In this document: positions 34,580 through 44,469 of the stretch, piece by piece | Layout of the letters: each line of letters begins with the position of its first letter | Position numbering within the stretch: the first letter of the stretch is position 1 | Origin: Acinetobacter sp. UBA3106 | GTDB lineage: Bacteria; Pseudomonadota; Gammaproteobacteria; Pseudomonadales; Moraxellaceae | Reading direction: 5' to 3' | NCBI GenBank assembly: GCA_002365595.1 | Contig: DFAM01000017.1 | Coordinates: 17,831-81,830, forward strand | DNA: 64,000 nucleotides | Position numbers and translations under genes: made by a program | Notes under the pieces: model-generated | Databases searched by the model: none | What the model saw: only the letters and a program-made list of their open reading frames with translations | Told to the model about the DNA's origin: nothing

Positions 34580-36196
34580 ATGCTCTCTACCGCACTACAC
34601 TCGACAGCTGAACCTGATTCTCGCAATTTTATGCAGCACATTCGCAGCCGTTTTCAAATGCCAGAACATCAACATGAATTTTATATTGCTTCCGCACTTA
34701 AAACCGTTAATTTTGATGGTACTTTTGCCAGCTTTGAACGACTGGATCAGCTATTTGCTGCATTTAAAAAACAAATAGGAACTCAAGCTGCAAATTTTGT
34801 TGAAGATCCTCTAAAATTAAATACCGTTTATCTGATCTCCAGTTATATAGGGCAGTTTATTAGCCAAAAATTGGGCTTTGATGAAAAATGGCAAAGTTTT
34901 GAAGAGCTACAAGCTCACTTTATCAAATTCCGTGATCGTCCCAATAACTTTGTACATAGCTATGCGCTCAATTGCAATAATCAAATTATTTTACCGCTGC
35001 ATTATGTGGCAAAACATTTTTGTGAAGATGATTTACCGCTTAGCATCAGCCAGGAAATTGAAGCAGTTATTCTGAATTATCAGATTATATTTGCAGATGA
35101 ACGCGGAAAATTTACCGAACAGATGCACGACTTACATACCATGTATTTCAAGGCTTATCCGCTATTTTGTGGTTCTGCTTTTCAAGATCTAGTGCAGATT
35201 TCCGATCTTGACCATAGCATGGCAAGTCTGGACCGTTTAGATGACCTCATGCGTGAAATTCGCCTGAACTATCTGGTTTCAATTGATCATTTTTTAGAAG
35301 ATGATGCACATTTTTTCTTTATTCTTTTTCTGGCCGCTTATGTCGGACAAGTCATTGCTGCACAGGCCGGAACTTCACTACGCTGGTTCCGCCCGGAACA
35401 AGTCAGCCAGATGCTGGGGCAGCAAATCCCGGATGCTCTAACCACCTGCCGGATTGCCCAGATTAATGCTTCCATCTTTTTTGTGACCCAGCATATTTGC
35501 CAGTTTCTTTTTGAACCGGTCATTTCAGAATCCAGCACACAATATGTGTTGAATGCCCTGGAAACCATCAAAGCTACCAGAAATCCTATTTATTTGGCTG
35601 AAGATACGCAAAAGGCCAATAGCAATTTACAGCAATCGCCATTTTATGAAGCTTTATATCAAGCAGGTCAGTTGACCCATTTTTTATTGTTGCATATTCA
35701 TGGGGTGGTTCCCCGCACTTCTTGCGAGCAAAGCCTGACACCAACCAGTTATCCACCGGGTAATACCTTCTTTAGCCATATAGATGGACCCGATGCACCC
35801 TTAAGACAACTGGATATCAATGCTGAACAATATCCCTATAATGTGCTCGGATATGAGATGTATGCCTGTCTGCCCCATGTGCGAACCGACGCCATTTCCC
35901 TGCATGTGCGCAATTATGGCGAACAGCATATGAATATTCATTTAGTCATTCCCTTTTTCCAGGTATTTGACTATCGCGGTTTTTGTATTTTGCAGCCCTA
36001 TTTCCTCAGTAGAGATGACATCACGAGCAAAAACTTAGCTGAGATTTATCATGCAATGGGCGCATTTTTTAAAGGCCTTCAAGACAGCGAACGGAACCGC
36101 CCAGCGGAGTCACAAATTTGGGCTCAATATTACCAGCCAGACAAGCTGCCTTATCCCAAAGCGATGCAGCAAAACATTCCAGCGCTGGTGTCATAA
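34580..36196 (+). CDS. Unrecognised 538-residue protein with an internal tandem duplication
   Basis: I do not recognise a family. Residues about 44-147 and 208-312 are similar: FDGTFASFERLDQLFAAFK / LDHSMASLDRLDDLMREIR, then VYLISSYIGQFISQKLG / FFILFLAAYVGQVIAAQAG, then a W-x-F segment and HYVAKHFCE / FVTQHICQF. The C-terminal third (Cys-rich start GVVPRTSCEQ, then YNVLGYEMYACLPHVRTD) is single-copy. No signal peptide or membrane span, so it is probably cytoplasmic. The repeats are helix-rich. I think related proteins occur across Acinetobacter but cannot check. It is convergent with glyA. Confidence 0.75.
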   Translation: MLSTALHSTAEPDSRNFMQHIRSRFQMPEHQHEFYIASALKTVNFDGTFASFERLDQLFAAFKKQIGTQAANFVEDPLKLNTVYLISSYIGQFISQKLGFDEKWQSFEELQAHFIKFRDRPNNFVHSYALNCNNQIILPLHYVAKHFCEDDLPLSISQEIEAVILNYQIIFADERGKFTEQMHDLHTMYFKAYPLFCGSAFQDLVQISDLDHSMASLDRLDDLMREIRLNYLVSIDHFLEDDAHFFFILFLAAYVGQVIAAQAGTSLRWFRPEQVSQMLGQQIPDALTTCRIAQINASIFFVTQHICQFLFEPVISESSTQYVLNALETIKATRNPIYLAEDTQKANSNLQQSPFYEALYQAGQLTHFLLLHIHGVVPRTSCEQSLTPTSYPPGNTFFSHIDGPDAPLRQLDINAEQYPYNVLGYEMYACLPHVRTDAISLHVRNYGEQHMNIHLVIPFFQVFDYRGFCILQPYFLSRDDITSKNLAEIYHAMGAFFKGLQDSERNRPAESQIWAQYYQPDKLPYPKAMQQNIPALVS

Positions 36197-36203
36197 AAAA
36201 TAT

Positions 36204-36237
36204 AAAAAAAAGCCTCCATATCAGGAGGCTTTTTTTA
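36204..36237. terminator. Bidirectional terminator
   Basis: AAAAAAAAGCCTCC, loop ATATCA, GGAGGCTTTTTTT between convergent genes. Confidence 0.92.
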
Positions 36238-36247
36238 AGCGAGAAAC

Positions 36248-37501
36248 TTATTTTGCGTAAACCGGGAATTTAGCGCAAACAACTTCAACTTTTGCTTTAA
36301 TCGCGTTGATTACAGCTTCATCACCTTTAGCATCTAGGATGTCAGCGATCCAGCCTGCAAGGTCACGTACTTCAGCTTCGCCGAAACCACGAGTTGTTAC
36401 TGCTGGTGTACCGATACGGATACCAGAAGTTACAAATGGAGAACGTGGATCGTTAGGTACAGAGTTTTTGTTCACAGTGATGTGAGCAGCACCTAACCAA
36501 GCATCAGCGTCTTTACCCGTGATGTCTTGTTTGATTAAAGATAACAAGAACAGGTGGTTTTTAGTGCCGCCCGATACCACTTCATAACCACGAGCGATTA
36601 GAACTTCAGCCATTGCTTGAGCATTTTTAACCACTTGTTGTTGGTAAGTTTTGTATTCAGGTGCCATTGCTTCTTTAAAGCAGATTGCCTTAGCAGCAAC
36701 AGCATGAACCAATGGACCACCCTGGTTACCCGGGAATACAGCTGATTGTAATTTTTTCTCGATTTCTTCGTTAGCTTTGGCAAGGATTAAACCTGAACGT
36801 GGGCCACGAAGTGTTTTATGCGTCGTTGTTGTGGTTACGTCAGCAATTTGAACTGGGCTTGGGTAAACACCAGCAGCAACCAGACCCGCAACGTGAGCCA
36901 TATCTACAAACAGGTAAGCGCCAACTTTGTCCGCGATGTCACGGAAACGTTGCCAGTCTACCACTTGGCTATATGCAGAGAAACCAGCTACGATCATACG
37001 TGGTTTGTGTTCTACAGCTAAACGTTCAACTTCTTCATAATCGATCTCACCAGTTTCTGGATTCAGACCGTATTGAATTGCATTATAAGTTTTACCAGAG
37101 AAGCTTACTTTTGCACCGTGAGTCAAATGACCACCATGAGCCAAGCTCATACCCAAAACTGTGTCGCCTGGGTTAAGAAGTGCTAGGTAAACTGCAGAGT
37201 TTGCTTGAGAACCAGCATGTGGTTGAACGTTAGCGTAATCAGCACCAAAAAGTTCTTTAGCACGGTCAATTGCCAATTGTTCAATAACGTCTACATATTC
37301 ACAACCGCCATAATAGCGTTTGCCTGGGTAGCCTTCTGCATATTTGTTAGTGAGTTTTGATCCTTGTGCTTCCATTACTGCTGGTGAGCAATAGTTTTCA
37401 GAAGCAATTAACTCGATGTGCGCTTCCTGGCGGGCATCTTCGTTAGCGATTGCTTGAGCGATTTCTGGATCAAATTCAGCAATAGAGATATTGGCAAACA
37501 T
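36248..37501 (-). CDS. glyA: Serine hydroxymethyltransferase
   Basis: GlyA interconverts serine and glycine and loads one-carbon units on tetrahydrofolate. The 417-residue PLP enzyme has LIASENYCSPAVMEAQGS, the NKYAEGYPGKRYYGGCEYVD segment, HGGHLTHG, the VDMAHVAGLVAAG loop and the lysine motif TTTTHKTLRGPRSG near residue 228. Normal length and single gene. Codon use is that of a highly expressed gene. Confidence 0.97.
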   Translation of the reverse strand: MFANISIAEFDPEIAQAIANEDARQEAHIELIASENYCSPAVMEAQGSKLTNKYAEGYPGKRYYGGCEYVDVIEQLAIDRAKELFGADYANVQPHAGSQANSAVYLALLNPGDTVLGMSLAHGGHLTHGAKVSFSGKTYNAIQYGLNPETGEIDYEEVERLAVEHKPRMIVAGFSAYSQVVDWQRFRDIADKVGAYLFVDMAHVAGLVAAGVYPSPVQIADVTTTTTHKTLRGPRSGLILAKANEEIEKKLQSAVFPGNQGGPLVHAVAAKAICFKEAMAPEYKTYQQQVVKNAQAMAEVLIARGYEVVSGGTKNHLFLLSLIKQDITGKDADAWLGAAHITVNKNSVPNDPRSPFVTSGIRIGTPAVTTRGFGEAEVRDLAGWIADILDAKGDEAVINAIKAKVEVVCAKFPVYAK

Positions 37502-37610
37502 TAGCGAGGTCCTATTAAATTAGGGCTTTTAAGCCGTGCTAAGATTGGCGCGTATTGTAGCATGAAGTTTATAAATATTGAGAATGAACTTTACTCAGTT
37601 TTAAATAAAA

Positions 37611-37640
37611 AGTGCTCATGTTTAAAAAAACATGAGCAGT
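37611..37640 (-). terminator. Terminator of the lipase-like gene
   Basis: TGCTCATGTTT, AAAA, AAACATGAGCA: 11-bp stem; on the minus strand followed by CTTTTTATTT. Confidence 0.85.
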
Positions 37641-37655
37641 GCGAGTCAAATCAAG

Positions 37656-38915
37656 TTATTGAATTGGCATTAGAGATTTTACATCCTTCACAATATTATC
37701 GACATTTGCAGTGACCACCGTGCCGTGATCCCAGCGATCCGCCACATTTGTAATGAATTTATCGTCAATATATTCAAATGTCGTTCCTTTAGATTCCAGC
37801 ATTGCCTTTAATAATAAAGTCGCCCCTTCAGGTACTGTGGTGTCATTTGAACCTTGATAAATAATGACCCGCTGATCCAGTTTGACATTGCCCGGCTGTG
37901 CATCATTGACCAGGAAATTGTTAATTACCGGCAGGGTCATAAAGTTATCTTGAGTACGGCCATAATCTTGCAAAGAATTATTATGCGTTGCTGCATATTG
38001 TCCCATCGCGGCGCCAAAGGCATTTGCAACATCTGTAGCGCATTCTACTTCTGCAATTGGAGCAATCGCGGCGGATTGCGGTTTAAATACCTGATTATAA
38101 TTGACGAATATATTATGCCCTTGCATGCCTGCAACAATTAAAGCTGTAAACATATCTAACTTGGCATATACAGGGATTTGTACATTTCCCGGCAGGTCTT
38201 TGACTGAATTTTCTCCAGCCATCAAGATTGTCTCCAGATTCGAAGCCGGTGCCACAGCAATGGTTCCTTTGTAGTTTAGATTTGCTCGGGCTGCATATTG
38301 GGCAGCACCTAAAGCTGCATGCCCGCCTTGAGAGTGTCCAACAGTCATCCAGTCGGTGGAAATATTTTTGCCTTGACTGGTTAAATAGTTACGTGCCGCA
38401 ACTACAGCATCGGTAATTGAAAAAGCTTCACTTTTAAGATTCAGGAAGGGATGATTGCCTTCCGCTCCCAAACCTTCATAATCGGGAGCAACCACCACAT
38501 AGCCTGCATCAATCAATTTCTGGATTAACACTGTGCTGCTTCCTAAGCCTTGACGACTTGGCGCACATTTATCAGCCACACCCACCGTTCCATGAGCCCA
38601 GACTACAATTTTCCATCCATTTGCCGGTACGGCGCCGGTTGGAGTGAAAAGCAAAGAGGTTGCCTGGACTTCCTTTCCATCGACACTTAACATTTTATAA
38701 GTCAGCAACTGCCGGTCTGCGTTCAGATCGGGGTATGCGTCTCCGGTATTCGGGTCCGTATACGCCTCCACTCGCACTACCGGATTTTGTATATTATTTA
38801 CCGGAATGGTCGGCTGAGGAGAGATAACCACGTCATCATTATCATCCTTGTTTCCACAGGCGGTTAAAAAAAGGACAGAACCACCGATCAACACCGTAGC
38901 AAATGTTTTATTCAT
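37656..38915 (-). CDS. Secreted lipase-like alpha/beta hydrolase lipoprotein (LIP family)
   Basis: The 419-residue protein has a lipoprotein signal (lipobox FLTAC, Cys20) then an acidic linker GNKDDNDD. The hydrolase fold shows WKIVVWAHGTVG (oxyanion region), APDYEGLGAEGNHPFL, the nucleophile motif GHSQGGHA near residue 195, and a late QGSNDTTVP and WDHGTVV supplying the Asp and His. This matches the secretory-lipase family described from fungi and Acinetobacter/Pseudomonas. It is likely anchored in the outer membrane. Substrate unknown. Confidence 0.87.
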   Translation of the reverse strand: MNKTFATVLIGGSVLFLTACGNKDDNDDVVISPQPTIPVNNIQNPVVRVEAYTDPNTGDAYPDLNADRQLLTYKMLSVDGKEVQATSLLFTPTGAVPANGWKIVVWAHGTVGVADKCAPSRQGLGSSTVLIQKLIDAGYVVVAPDYEGLGAEGNHPFLNLKSEAFSITDAVVAARNYLTSQGKNISTDWMTVGHSQGGHAALGAAQYAARANLNYKGTIAVAPASNLETILMAGENSVKDLPGNVQIPVYAKLDMFTALIVAGMQGHNIFVNYNQVFKPQSAAIAPIAEVECATDVANAFGAAMGQYAATHNNSLQDYGRTQDNFMTLPVINNFLVNDAQPGNVKLDQRVIIYQGSNDTTVPEGATLLLKAMLESKGTTFEYIDDKFITNVADRWDHGTVVTANVDNIVKDVKSLMPIQ

Positions 38916-39549
38916 GTTTACACTTCCTTATATATCTTTTTGTTTTGATGATTTAAATAATCATGAATTACAAACTATTACTCTTATTCGGTATTTGAAC
39001 AATACTCCTTAACATGAAAGAAACACTATAAAAATGGATGAGATAGTTTTATTAATTTAAGTAATTGATTTTAAAAAATTTAATTTTATTAACGTGCAGT
39101 TATCTAACACTATAAAATCTTAAAACGATGTATGTCCTTATTGTTCTTATTCTTGTTTTTCGATGGCTTAGGCTATATGACGTTAAAAATAGATCCAACA
39201 GCGAACAAAGCATTATGTCACTATGCCGCCCCCATGACTGATTAACAGAAATGACTCTTCTCGAGCCATCCTTATACTGAGAGTTGCCGAACTCATCAAT
39301 TCAATCCATCAAGCTGAAATCAAGATGAGTTTTTTACAGTGGTTTAAATTTAGCTTGATCAGGAAGATCGGCTCCCCTTTTAGCTAGATAAAGCTTTAAT
39401 TTCAACAGATGCTTTTCAAGCAGCACATTTAAACAGCATCTCGCTACAGAAATACTCCGCAATGGGGAAAAGACTGTATTTTCAGTTTGTATCCGCTTAT
39501 TTGAAAATGTTAAATTTATCCAAACGATCGCAACGGTTATGGACCTGTC
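38916..39549. other. Intergenic stretch of 630 bases
   Basis: AT-rich; no convincing gene. A 37-codon frame at 39132-39245 (MSLLFLFLFFDGLGYMTLKI) has no ribosome site and a minus-strand 82-codon frame at 39334-39582 overlaps the next gene's start; both look like chance frames. Confidence 0.45.
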
Positions 39550-40248
39550 ATGCAAGCAATTATTCTCGATACCGAAACCCATACGTTAAATGGACAGCCG
39601 ATTGAGATTGCTTATGCACCGATCCAAATCCATGACAGCAAACTCTCCTTAGACAAGAGTGAAATTTTTGACCAGCTCTATAGTGTGGATGAACCCATCT
39701 CTTTTGCCGCCATGGCAGTGCATCATATTTTAGAATCCGAGTTGGTTGGTCAGCCTCACTACACGACTTTTACTCTTCCACAGGAAACCACTTATATTAT
39801 TGGTCACAATATTGATTATGATATTCGTGCCATTCAGAAATGCGGGGTAGATACCAGCAAGATCAAAGCCATTTGTACCCTTGCCCTTGCCCGTTTAGTA
39901 TGGCCAGATGCGGAAGCGCATAATATTTCTGCGCTTATTTATATGATCAGCAAAGGCAGTGAAAAAGCTCGTGAAATGATTAAAAAAGCGCATCGAGCCG
40001 ATATGGATATTATTTTAACTGCCAATATTTTGATGCATGAAATCCATCATTTAAACATTCAAAGTATTGAAGAACTTTATTTGGCATCGGAAGATGCGCG
40101 TATTCCTCGTACCATTAATTTCGGCAAACATCGCGGCACAGCAATAGCGGATTTACCTGCCGACTATATGCAGTGGCTGCTGCGTCAGGAAGATCTGGAC
40201 CCTTATTTGCGTAAGGCTCTTGAGAAAGCCAGTATTGTTACGCTGTAA
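39550..40248 (+). CDS. DEDD-family 3'-5' exonuclease, ExoX-like
   Basis: The 232-residue protein has the exonuclease motifs of the DnaQ fold: ILDTETHT (Asp7, Glu9), GHNIDYDIRAI near residue 97, and HRADMDI near 150. The C-terminal 40 residues (NFGKHRGTAIADLPADYMQW then LLRQEDLDPYLRKAL) form the small domain seen in ExoX, exodeoxyribonuclease X, which degrades single-stranded or duplex DNA ends in mismatch repair. It may cotranscribe with the next gene 86 bases downstream. Confidence 0.85.
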   Translation: MQAIILDTETHTLNGQPIEIAYAPIQIHDSKLSLDKSEIFDQLYSVDEPISFAAMAVHHILESELVGQPHYTTFTLPQETTYIIGHNIDYDIRAIQKCGVDTSKIKAICTLALARLVWPDAEAHNISALIYMISKGSEKAREMIKKAHRADMDIILTANILMHEIHHLNIQSIEELYLASEDARIPRTINFGKHRGTAIADLPADYMQWLLRQEDLDPYLRKALEKASIVTL

Positions 40249-40334
40249 TATTATGATTTGTAATATTATTTAAACCATATTGTCATTTTTCATAGCTACA
40301 ATCGGCCCTAATTTAGCGGGGAATAAATTAAGGC

Positions 40335-40961
40335 ATGCGTCAATATCATAAAACTGATTTAGGCATTGAAATTTTAAAACAACGTTCACTCAATTTGAAT
40401 GCCCGTCAACGTAGACTATTATTGCTGATTGGTACGGATGATTTTGACCTGCTTTCTGAACAATTCAAGCGCCGTATCGCACCCGCTGAATTACTTGAAC
40501 AACTGCTCGAAATGGGACTGATCAGCCGTCCGGCTAGCCCAACCCCTGCAGCAACACTGACCCCGACTGTACTGCATACCGGGATTGAAACCAGTTTGCC
40601 TTTGCAAAACACTCAACTTAAACATCATTCTGCCGAAGCAATCACCACGCTTAACATTTCCCAACCCTCAACTCCAGACTCTAGGGCACAGCATCCATCT
40701 CCTGACAATAAAATGCAGCTTGATGCAGAAATACTGGACTTTGAACAGGTCAAACAGCTGATGGTACAACTGCTACAACAATACTGCGGTTTAATGGCAA
40801 AACAGCTGATCACCCGCATTAGTCAGAGCACAGATTTACGCAGTTTAAAACAGTGTCAAATGCAATGGATTACCACATTGCAGGAAAGTCGCATAGCACC
40901 TCAGGAACTCAACCGATGCCTGAATCAGATAAACTGCTCTTTACAGCAACTTCCGAGCTGA
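40335..40961 (+). CDS. Hypothetical 208-residue protein with N-terminal helical domain
   Basis: Residues 1-65 read as a winged-helix-like block (DLGIEILKQRSLNLNARQRR, LLLIGTDDFDLL, LEQLLEMGLI). A Pro/Thr/Ser/His-rich linker covers about 66-130, and a second helical domain (FEQVKQLMVQLLQQYCGLMA, a later RSLKQCQMQWITTLQ) follows. Acinetobacter phospho-signal or type-IV-pilus regulators can look like this, but I recognise no specific family. No signal peptide. It is on the same strand as the exonuclease. Confidence 0.65.
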   Translation: MRQYHKTDLGIEILKQRSLNLNARQRRLLLLIGTDDFDLLSEQFKRRIAPAELLEQLLEMGLISRPASPTPAATLTPTVLHTGIETSLPLQNTQLKHHSAEAITTLNISQPSTPDSRAQHPSPDNKMQLDAEILDFEQVKQLMVQLLQQYCGLMAKQLITRISQSTDLRSLKQCQMQWITTLQESRIAPQELNRCLNQINCSLQQLPS

Positions 40962-41173
40962 TCAAGTTTAAGAGCTTTTTTATGTTGCATTATTTATTTA
41001 AGGTCTTAGCTCTTTAAGAGATATCTATTTTTATATTTATAAAACAATAGTATGAGATTAATTACACCATAATCAGATTAAACAAGAGTTTATGGATTTA
41101 TTCTAAATACGACCTTAGCTGAATGGCAAATATTTGTAAAAAGCTTCATATAGTAAATATTTCAGGGCAATTC

Positions 41174-41527
41174 ATGATGACAGCCTTACATTATTTAGAA
41201 TTCCATCCCGCAGATAATCCTATGTACTTAAAAAAAGTAGGTAACTGGGTGCTGACATTTTTAAGTCCTAAAGAAGATCTGACTCATACTCAACTTGCCA
41301 TTACCAGTGTATTGCCCCGTCAGGTCAGTGAAAACTTACAACCGCTTCGAGTCATTATTGATCAGACTGAAACTGAAAATCGCTGGTTAATCCAGCAAAT
41401 CATCTGTTATGACAGTACACAAGGTAAGGATGCAATATTCAGTTGTGAGGATGTCATAGGAATGAAAGTCATTGAAAACATGATGCAAGAATTTAATAAA
41501 TATGATGTCGAGATCAGTCTACTTTAA
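41174..41527 (+). CDS. Hypothetical 117-residue protein
   Basis: ATG 41174 (next ATG 41177) follows AGGG; an upstream frame extends to 41123 without a ribosome site. The product begins MMTALHYLEFHPADNPMYLK and contains VGNWVLTFLSPKEDLTHTQL and a C-terminal acidic-hydrophobic end. Cytoplasmic, no recognised family. A terminator follows about 70 bases later. Confidence 0.6.
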   Translation: MMTALHYLEFHPADNPMYLKKVGNWVLTFLSPKEDLTHTQLAITSVLPRQVSENLQPLRVIIDQTETENRWLIQQIICYDSTQGKDAIFSCEDVIGMKVIENMMQEFNKYDVEISLL

Positions 41528-41599
41528 GTATGAGTTGTTAATTCAATTCGATGAAATTTTAATCTTTTAATAAGTATTTATTCATCTTTTACAGCATTA

Positions 41600-41634
41600 T
41601 AAAAACTCACCTTAAACAGTGAGTTTTTATTTTT
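41600..41634. terminator. Terminator between two small genes
   Basis: AAAAACTCAC, CTTAAACA, GTGAGTTTTTATTTT. Confidence 0.85.
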
Positions 41635-41672
41635 CATCTATTAATCATACTGAGTATTTATAATATTTTTCA

Positions 41673-41891
41673 TTATTCAATTATACGATAAATACTCGCA
41701 GATATACGGCTTTCAAAAAGCAATTCAATACTCGGGCGAATAATTTCACCATTCACAACAATATGTTCAATTTTTTGAAATAAGGAAAGTTTATGCAAAG
41801 CTGAATTTTCCGGAATTGCTCTTAATAATGCTTGCACTGCATGGATCTTGCTAAATTGGTCCTTAACCTTCACCTCGATCAGTTGAGTCAT
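41673..41891 (-). CDS. Hypothetical 72-residue protein
   Basis: ATG 41891 has GGGAG ten bases upstream. The sequence MTQLIEVKVKDQFSKIHAVQ, ALLRAIPENS and later VVNGEIIRPSIELLF is balanced and globular, without membrane span. Convergent with the preceding gene over a shared terminator. No family recognised. Confidence 0.55.
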   Translation of the reverse strand: MTQLIEVKVKDQFSKIHAVQALLRAIPENSALHKLSLFQKIEHIVVNGEIIRPSIELLFESRISASIYRIIE

Positions 41892-42678
41892 ATCATTCTG
41901 CTCCCTTTATTTAACTAAACTTTTTATAACATATATTTTATTTATCCATAATTTAGAGATGTTAGATTTTTTGGCAATGTAATTTTTTATAAACACATAG
42001 ATGATATCTACTTCAAATATCCTGCTTAACTCTCCTTAAACTTTAAGAATAAACGTCTTAAATTAAACTCAATAATTTATAATCACTACGGCTGTAAATA
42101 GCCCATTCTTAAACCTTTTTGAGATATATAAAATAAGAAAGCCCGCATTGCTGCGGGCTTTTATGTTGGAAGGCTAGTGCTGATTTTTTGTTTAAACCCG
42201 AAGGTTGTAAACTCAACAAGCTGTCATTGATCCGTCCAACCACTTTGTAGCGTCTCTCGACCTACTGTATTTTTAATATAAAACTTGAAAATTAAATAGG
42301 CAACCCTGCTCAACATTTATACACAGCACGTCAATAAAAATATTATTGAATATTTTATAAAATCATGAAAAATAGAAGCTCGCTAAATATCAGTTCTTTA
42401 GTATTTATATAAAAAGATGAATAAAAATAATATTTCATGACTTATAACCGCTATTTTTAGATCAATAATGATAATTTTTTATAACTAAAATCAAAGTTAT
42501 AGAGATATTTTTAACTTTTTTAATAACACTTTCAGCATACTGCTGTTCAGTTTTGCAGGTTTTTATCACAAATCAGATAGTGGTCCTATCCTCCGTTATA
42601 TTCCTTTATTTCAATAAATTTATTTCAACTAATCAGCGGGAAACTGTTTTATATTCTTATCGCCAAATGCTCGGTTAA
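41892..42678. other. Intergenic stretch, terminator only
   Basis: About 790 AT-rich bases. The only clear feature is the stem-loop at 42139-42163 (AGCCCGCA, TTGC, TGCGGGCT, TTTT), an intrinsic terminator with no gene seen upstream of it on either strand, so an unannotated transcript may end here. Confidence 0.5.
42139..42163 (+). terminator. Orphan intrinsic terminator
   Basis: Eight-bp GC-rich stem, four-base loop, T-run. No reading frame ends near it; possible end of a non-coding RNA. Confidence 0.75.
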
Positions 42679-42706
42679 AAAATAAGGATCACTTGATCCT
42701 TATTTT
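42679..42706. terminator. gabD terminator
   Basis: AAAATAAGGATC, ACTT, GATCCTTATTTT, 14 bases past the gabD stop. Confidence 0.85.
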
Positions 42707-42719
42707 CCATGGTTCCAGT

Positions 42720-44168
42720 TTAAATACCCATACACATATATTTGATGTCCAGATAATCTTCAATACCGTATTTGGAACCTTCACGACCTGTACCAGATTC
42801 TTTGACTCCCCCAAAAGGTGCCACTTCTGTAGAAATCAGGCCTTCGTTAATACCCACCATGCCATATTCTAGTGCTTCACCGACTTTCCAGGCACGGCTT
42901 AAGCTTTCGGTATAAATATAGGATGCCAGACCAAATTCAGTATCGTTCGCCATCTGAATGGCTTCTTCATCGGTACTGAATTTGAAAACCGGTGCCAGCG
43001 GTGCGAAAGTTTCCTCCTTAGCCATAAGCATGTCTGGTGTGACATCTGACAACACCGTCGGCTCAAAAAAGGTTTGACCTAGTGCATGCGGTTTACCACC
43101 CACCAAGACTTTTGCACCTTTAGCGACAGCATCGGCAATATGCTCTTCAATCTTCTCAACGGCTTTTTCATTAATCAGGGGACCTTGTTCCGCGCCTTCT
43201 TCAAAAGCGGGTGCAACTTTTAATTCTTTAACGGCAGTAGTTAGTTTTTCCATGAACCGATCATAAATATTGGCATGTACCAAAATACGGTTACTACATA
43301 CGCAGGTCTGACCACTGTTACGGAATTTCGATGCCATGGCACCTTTGACCGCTCTCTCCAAGTCTGCATCTTCAAACACGATCAACGGTGCATTACCACC
43401 CAATTCCATGCTGATTTTTTTCATGGTAGAAGAGCATTGTTGCATTAACAACTTGCCCACTTGAGTGGAACCGGTGAAGGATAGTTTTTTCACGACAGGA
43501 TGTGTGCTCAGAACACCTCCAATTTCACGTGAACTGCCTGTCACTACATTTATCACACCTTTGGGAATACCGGCTTGTTCTGCAAGCACTATCAAGGCAA
43601 GCGCAGACAAAGGCGTTTCTGAAGCCGGCTTGATCACCACCGTACAACCTGCCGCAAGTGCCGGACCGACTTTGCGGGTAATCATGGCATTCGGGAAGTT
43701 CCACGGTGTAATCGCTGCAACCACACCTACCGGCTGTTTGATCACCACCAAACGGCGACCCTGTTTATCATGTGGAATGACATCACCATAAGTGCGTTTT
43801 GCTTCTTCGGCAAACCATTCAATAAAACTGGCACCATATAGAATTTCACCGCGACTTTCTGTTAGTGGCTTACCTTGTTCGGTACTTAGAATAACTGCAA
43901 GATCCTCTTGATTGGCCACGATCAGATCAAACCATTGACGGAGTAATATTGAACGCTCTTTTGCGGTCATATTTTTCCAGAAATATAATGCAGTCTCGGC
44001 AGCCAGTACAGCTTGCTCCACTTGTGTGGTTGAAACACTGGGTACCTGTGCAATGGTTTCGCCTGTTGCCGGGTTGGTCACTGCAAATTTTTTGCCATCT
44101 GCTGCATCCATCCAAAGACCATCAATAAATACTTGTTGTTTCAGCAAGTCTGGATTTTTAAGTTGCAT
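42720..44168 (-). CDS. gabD: Succinate-semialdehyde dehydrogenase, NADP type
   Basis: The 482-residue aldehyde dehydrogenase oxidises succinic semialdehyde (from GABA or related compounds) to succinate. Motifs: ITPWNFPNAMITRKVGPALA, the catalytic Glu in MELGGNAPLIVFEDAD near 257, and the catalytic cysteine in NSGQTCVCSNRILV near 290. AAGGAGAATATAA precedes ATG 44168. Other broad-specificity semialdehyde dehydrogenases are close, but the GabD N and C termini fit. No gabT or gabP is adjacent. Confidence 0.9.
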   Translation of the reverse strand: MQLKNPDLLKQQVFIDGLWMDAADGKKFAVTNPATGETIAQVPSVSTTQVEQAVLAAETALYFWKNMTAKERSILLRQWFDLIVANQEDLAVILSTEQGKPLTESRGEILYGASFIEWFAEEAKRTYGDVIPHDKQGRRLVVIKQPVGVVAAITPWNFPNAMITRKVGPALAAGCTVVIKPASETPLSALALIVLAEQAGIPKGVINVVTGSSREIGGVLSTHPVVKKLSFTGSTQVGKLLMQQCSSTMKKISMELGGNAPLIVFEDADLERAVKGAMASKFRNSGQTCVCSNRILVHANIYDRFMEKLTTAVKELKVAPAFEEGAEQGPLINEKAVEKIEEHIADAVAKGAKVLVGGKPHALGQTFFEPTVLSDVTPDMLMAKEETFAPLAPVFKFSTDEEAIQMANDTEFGLASYIYTESLSRAWKVGEALEYGMVGINEGLISTEVAPFGGVKESGTGREGSKYGIEDYLDIKYMCMGI

Positions 44169-44403
44169 TTATATTCTCCTTCATAGCCGCTTGGTACGCT
44201 ACTTTGCTCAGGTGTTATGCCATTTTTAAATTTAGCCGAAATAATGTCATCGATTCATCATTCGACTGATATATACATCCAAAGCAACAAACTCTGTATC
44301 CAAATCAAATATTGCTTTAAAAATATTTATCTACTGAAAAGAATACCTGCTGCTTTATCTACAATATAGATTTTTTAGGATAGCAATGATTTCTTGTACT
44401 TCA

Positions 44404-44429
44404 GGATATCCCGAATTGTCGGGATGTCC
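44404..44429. repeat. Imperfect hairpin upstream of the antA relic
   Basis: GGATATCCCGA, ATTG, TCGGGATGTCC: 10 of 11 pairs. It lies inside a 27-codon frame (44386-44469, AGGA upstream) that runs into the relic. Could be a transcription hairpin or a recombination scar. Confidence 0.5.
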
Positions 44430-44469
44430 AAGCGCGGCTGTGTTCACAGGATGGACTAAATTTGTCTAG

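Noticed and set aside
34449..34778. 109-codon plus-strand frame
   Set aside because: Overlaps the true start region of the 538-residue protein in another frame and begins inside the rnk leader.
37501..37560. Glycine riboswitch upstream of glyA
   Set aside because: The leader is about 50-60 bases and lacks the paired aptamer; only a short GGCTTTTAAGCC hairpin is present.
39132..39245. 37-codon frame with a Leu/Phe-rich start
   Set aside because: No ribosome site and the hydrophobic run is not followed by a cleavage site or stable helix.
39334..39582. 82-codon minus-strand frame before the exonuclease gene
   Set aside because: Overlaps the exonuclease start, lacks a ribosome site and has an implausible composition.
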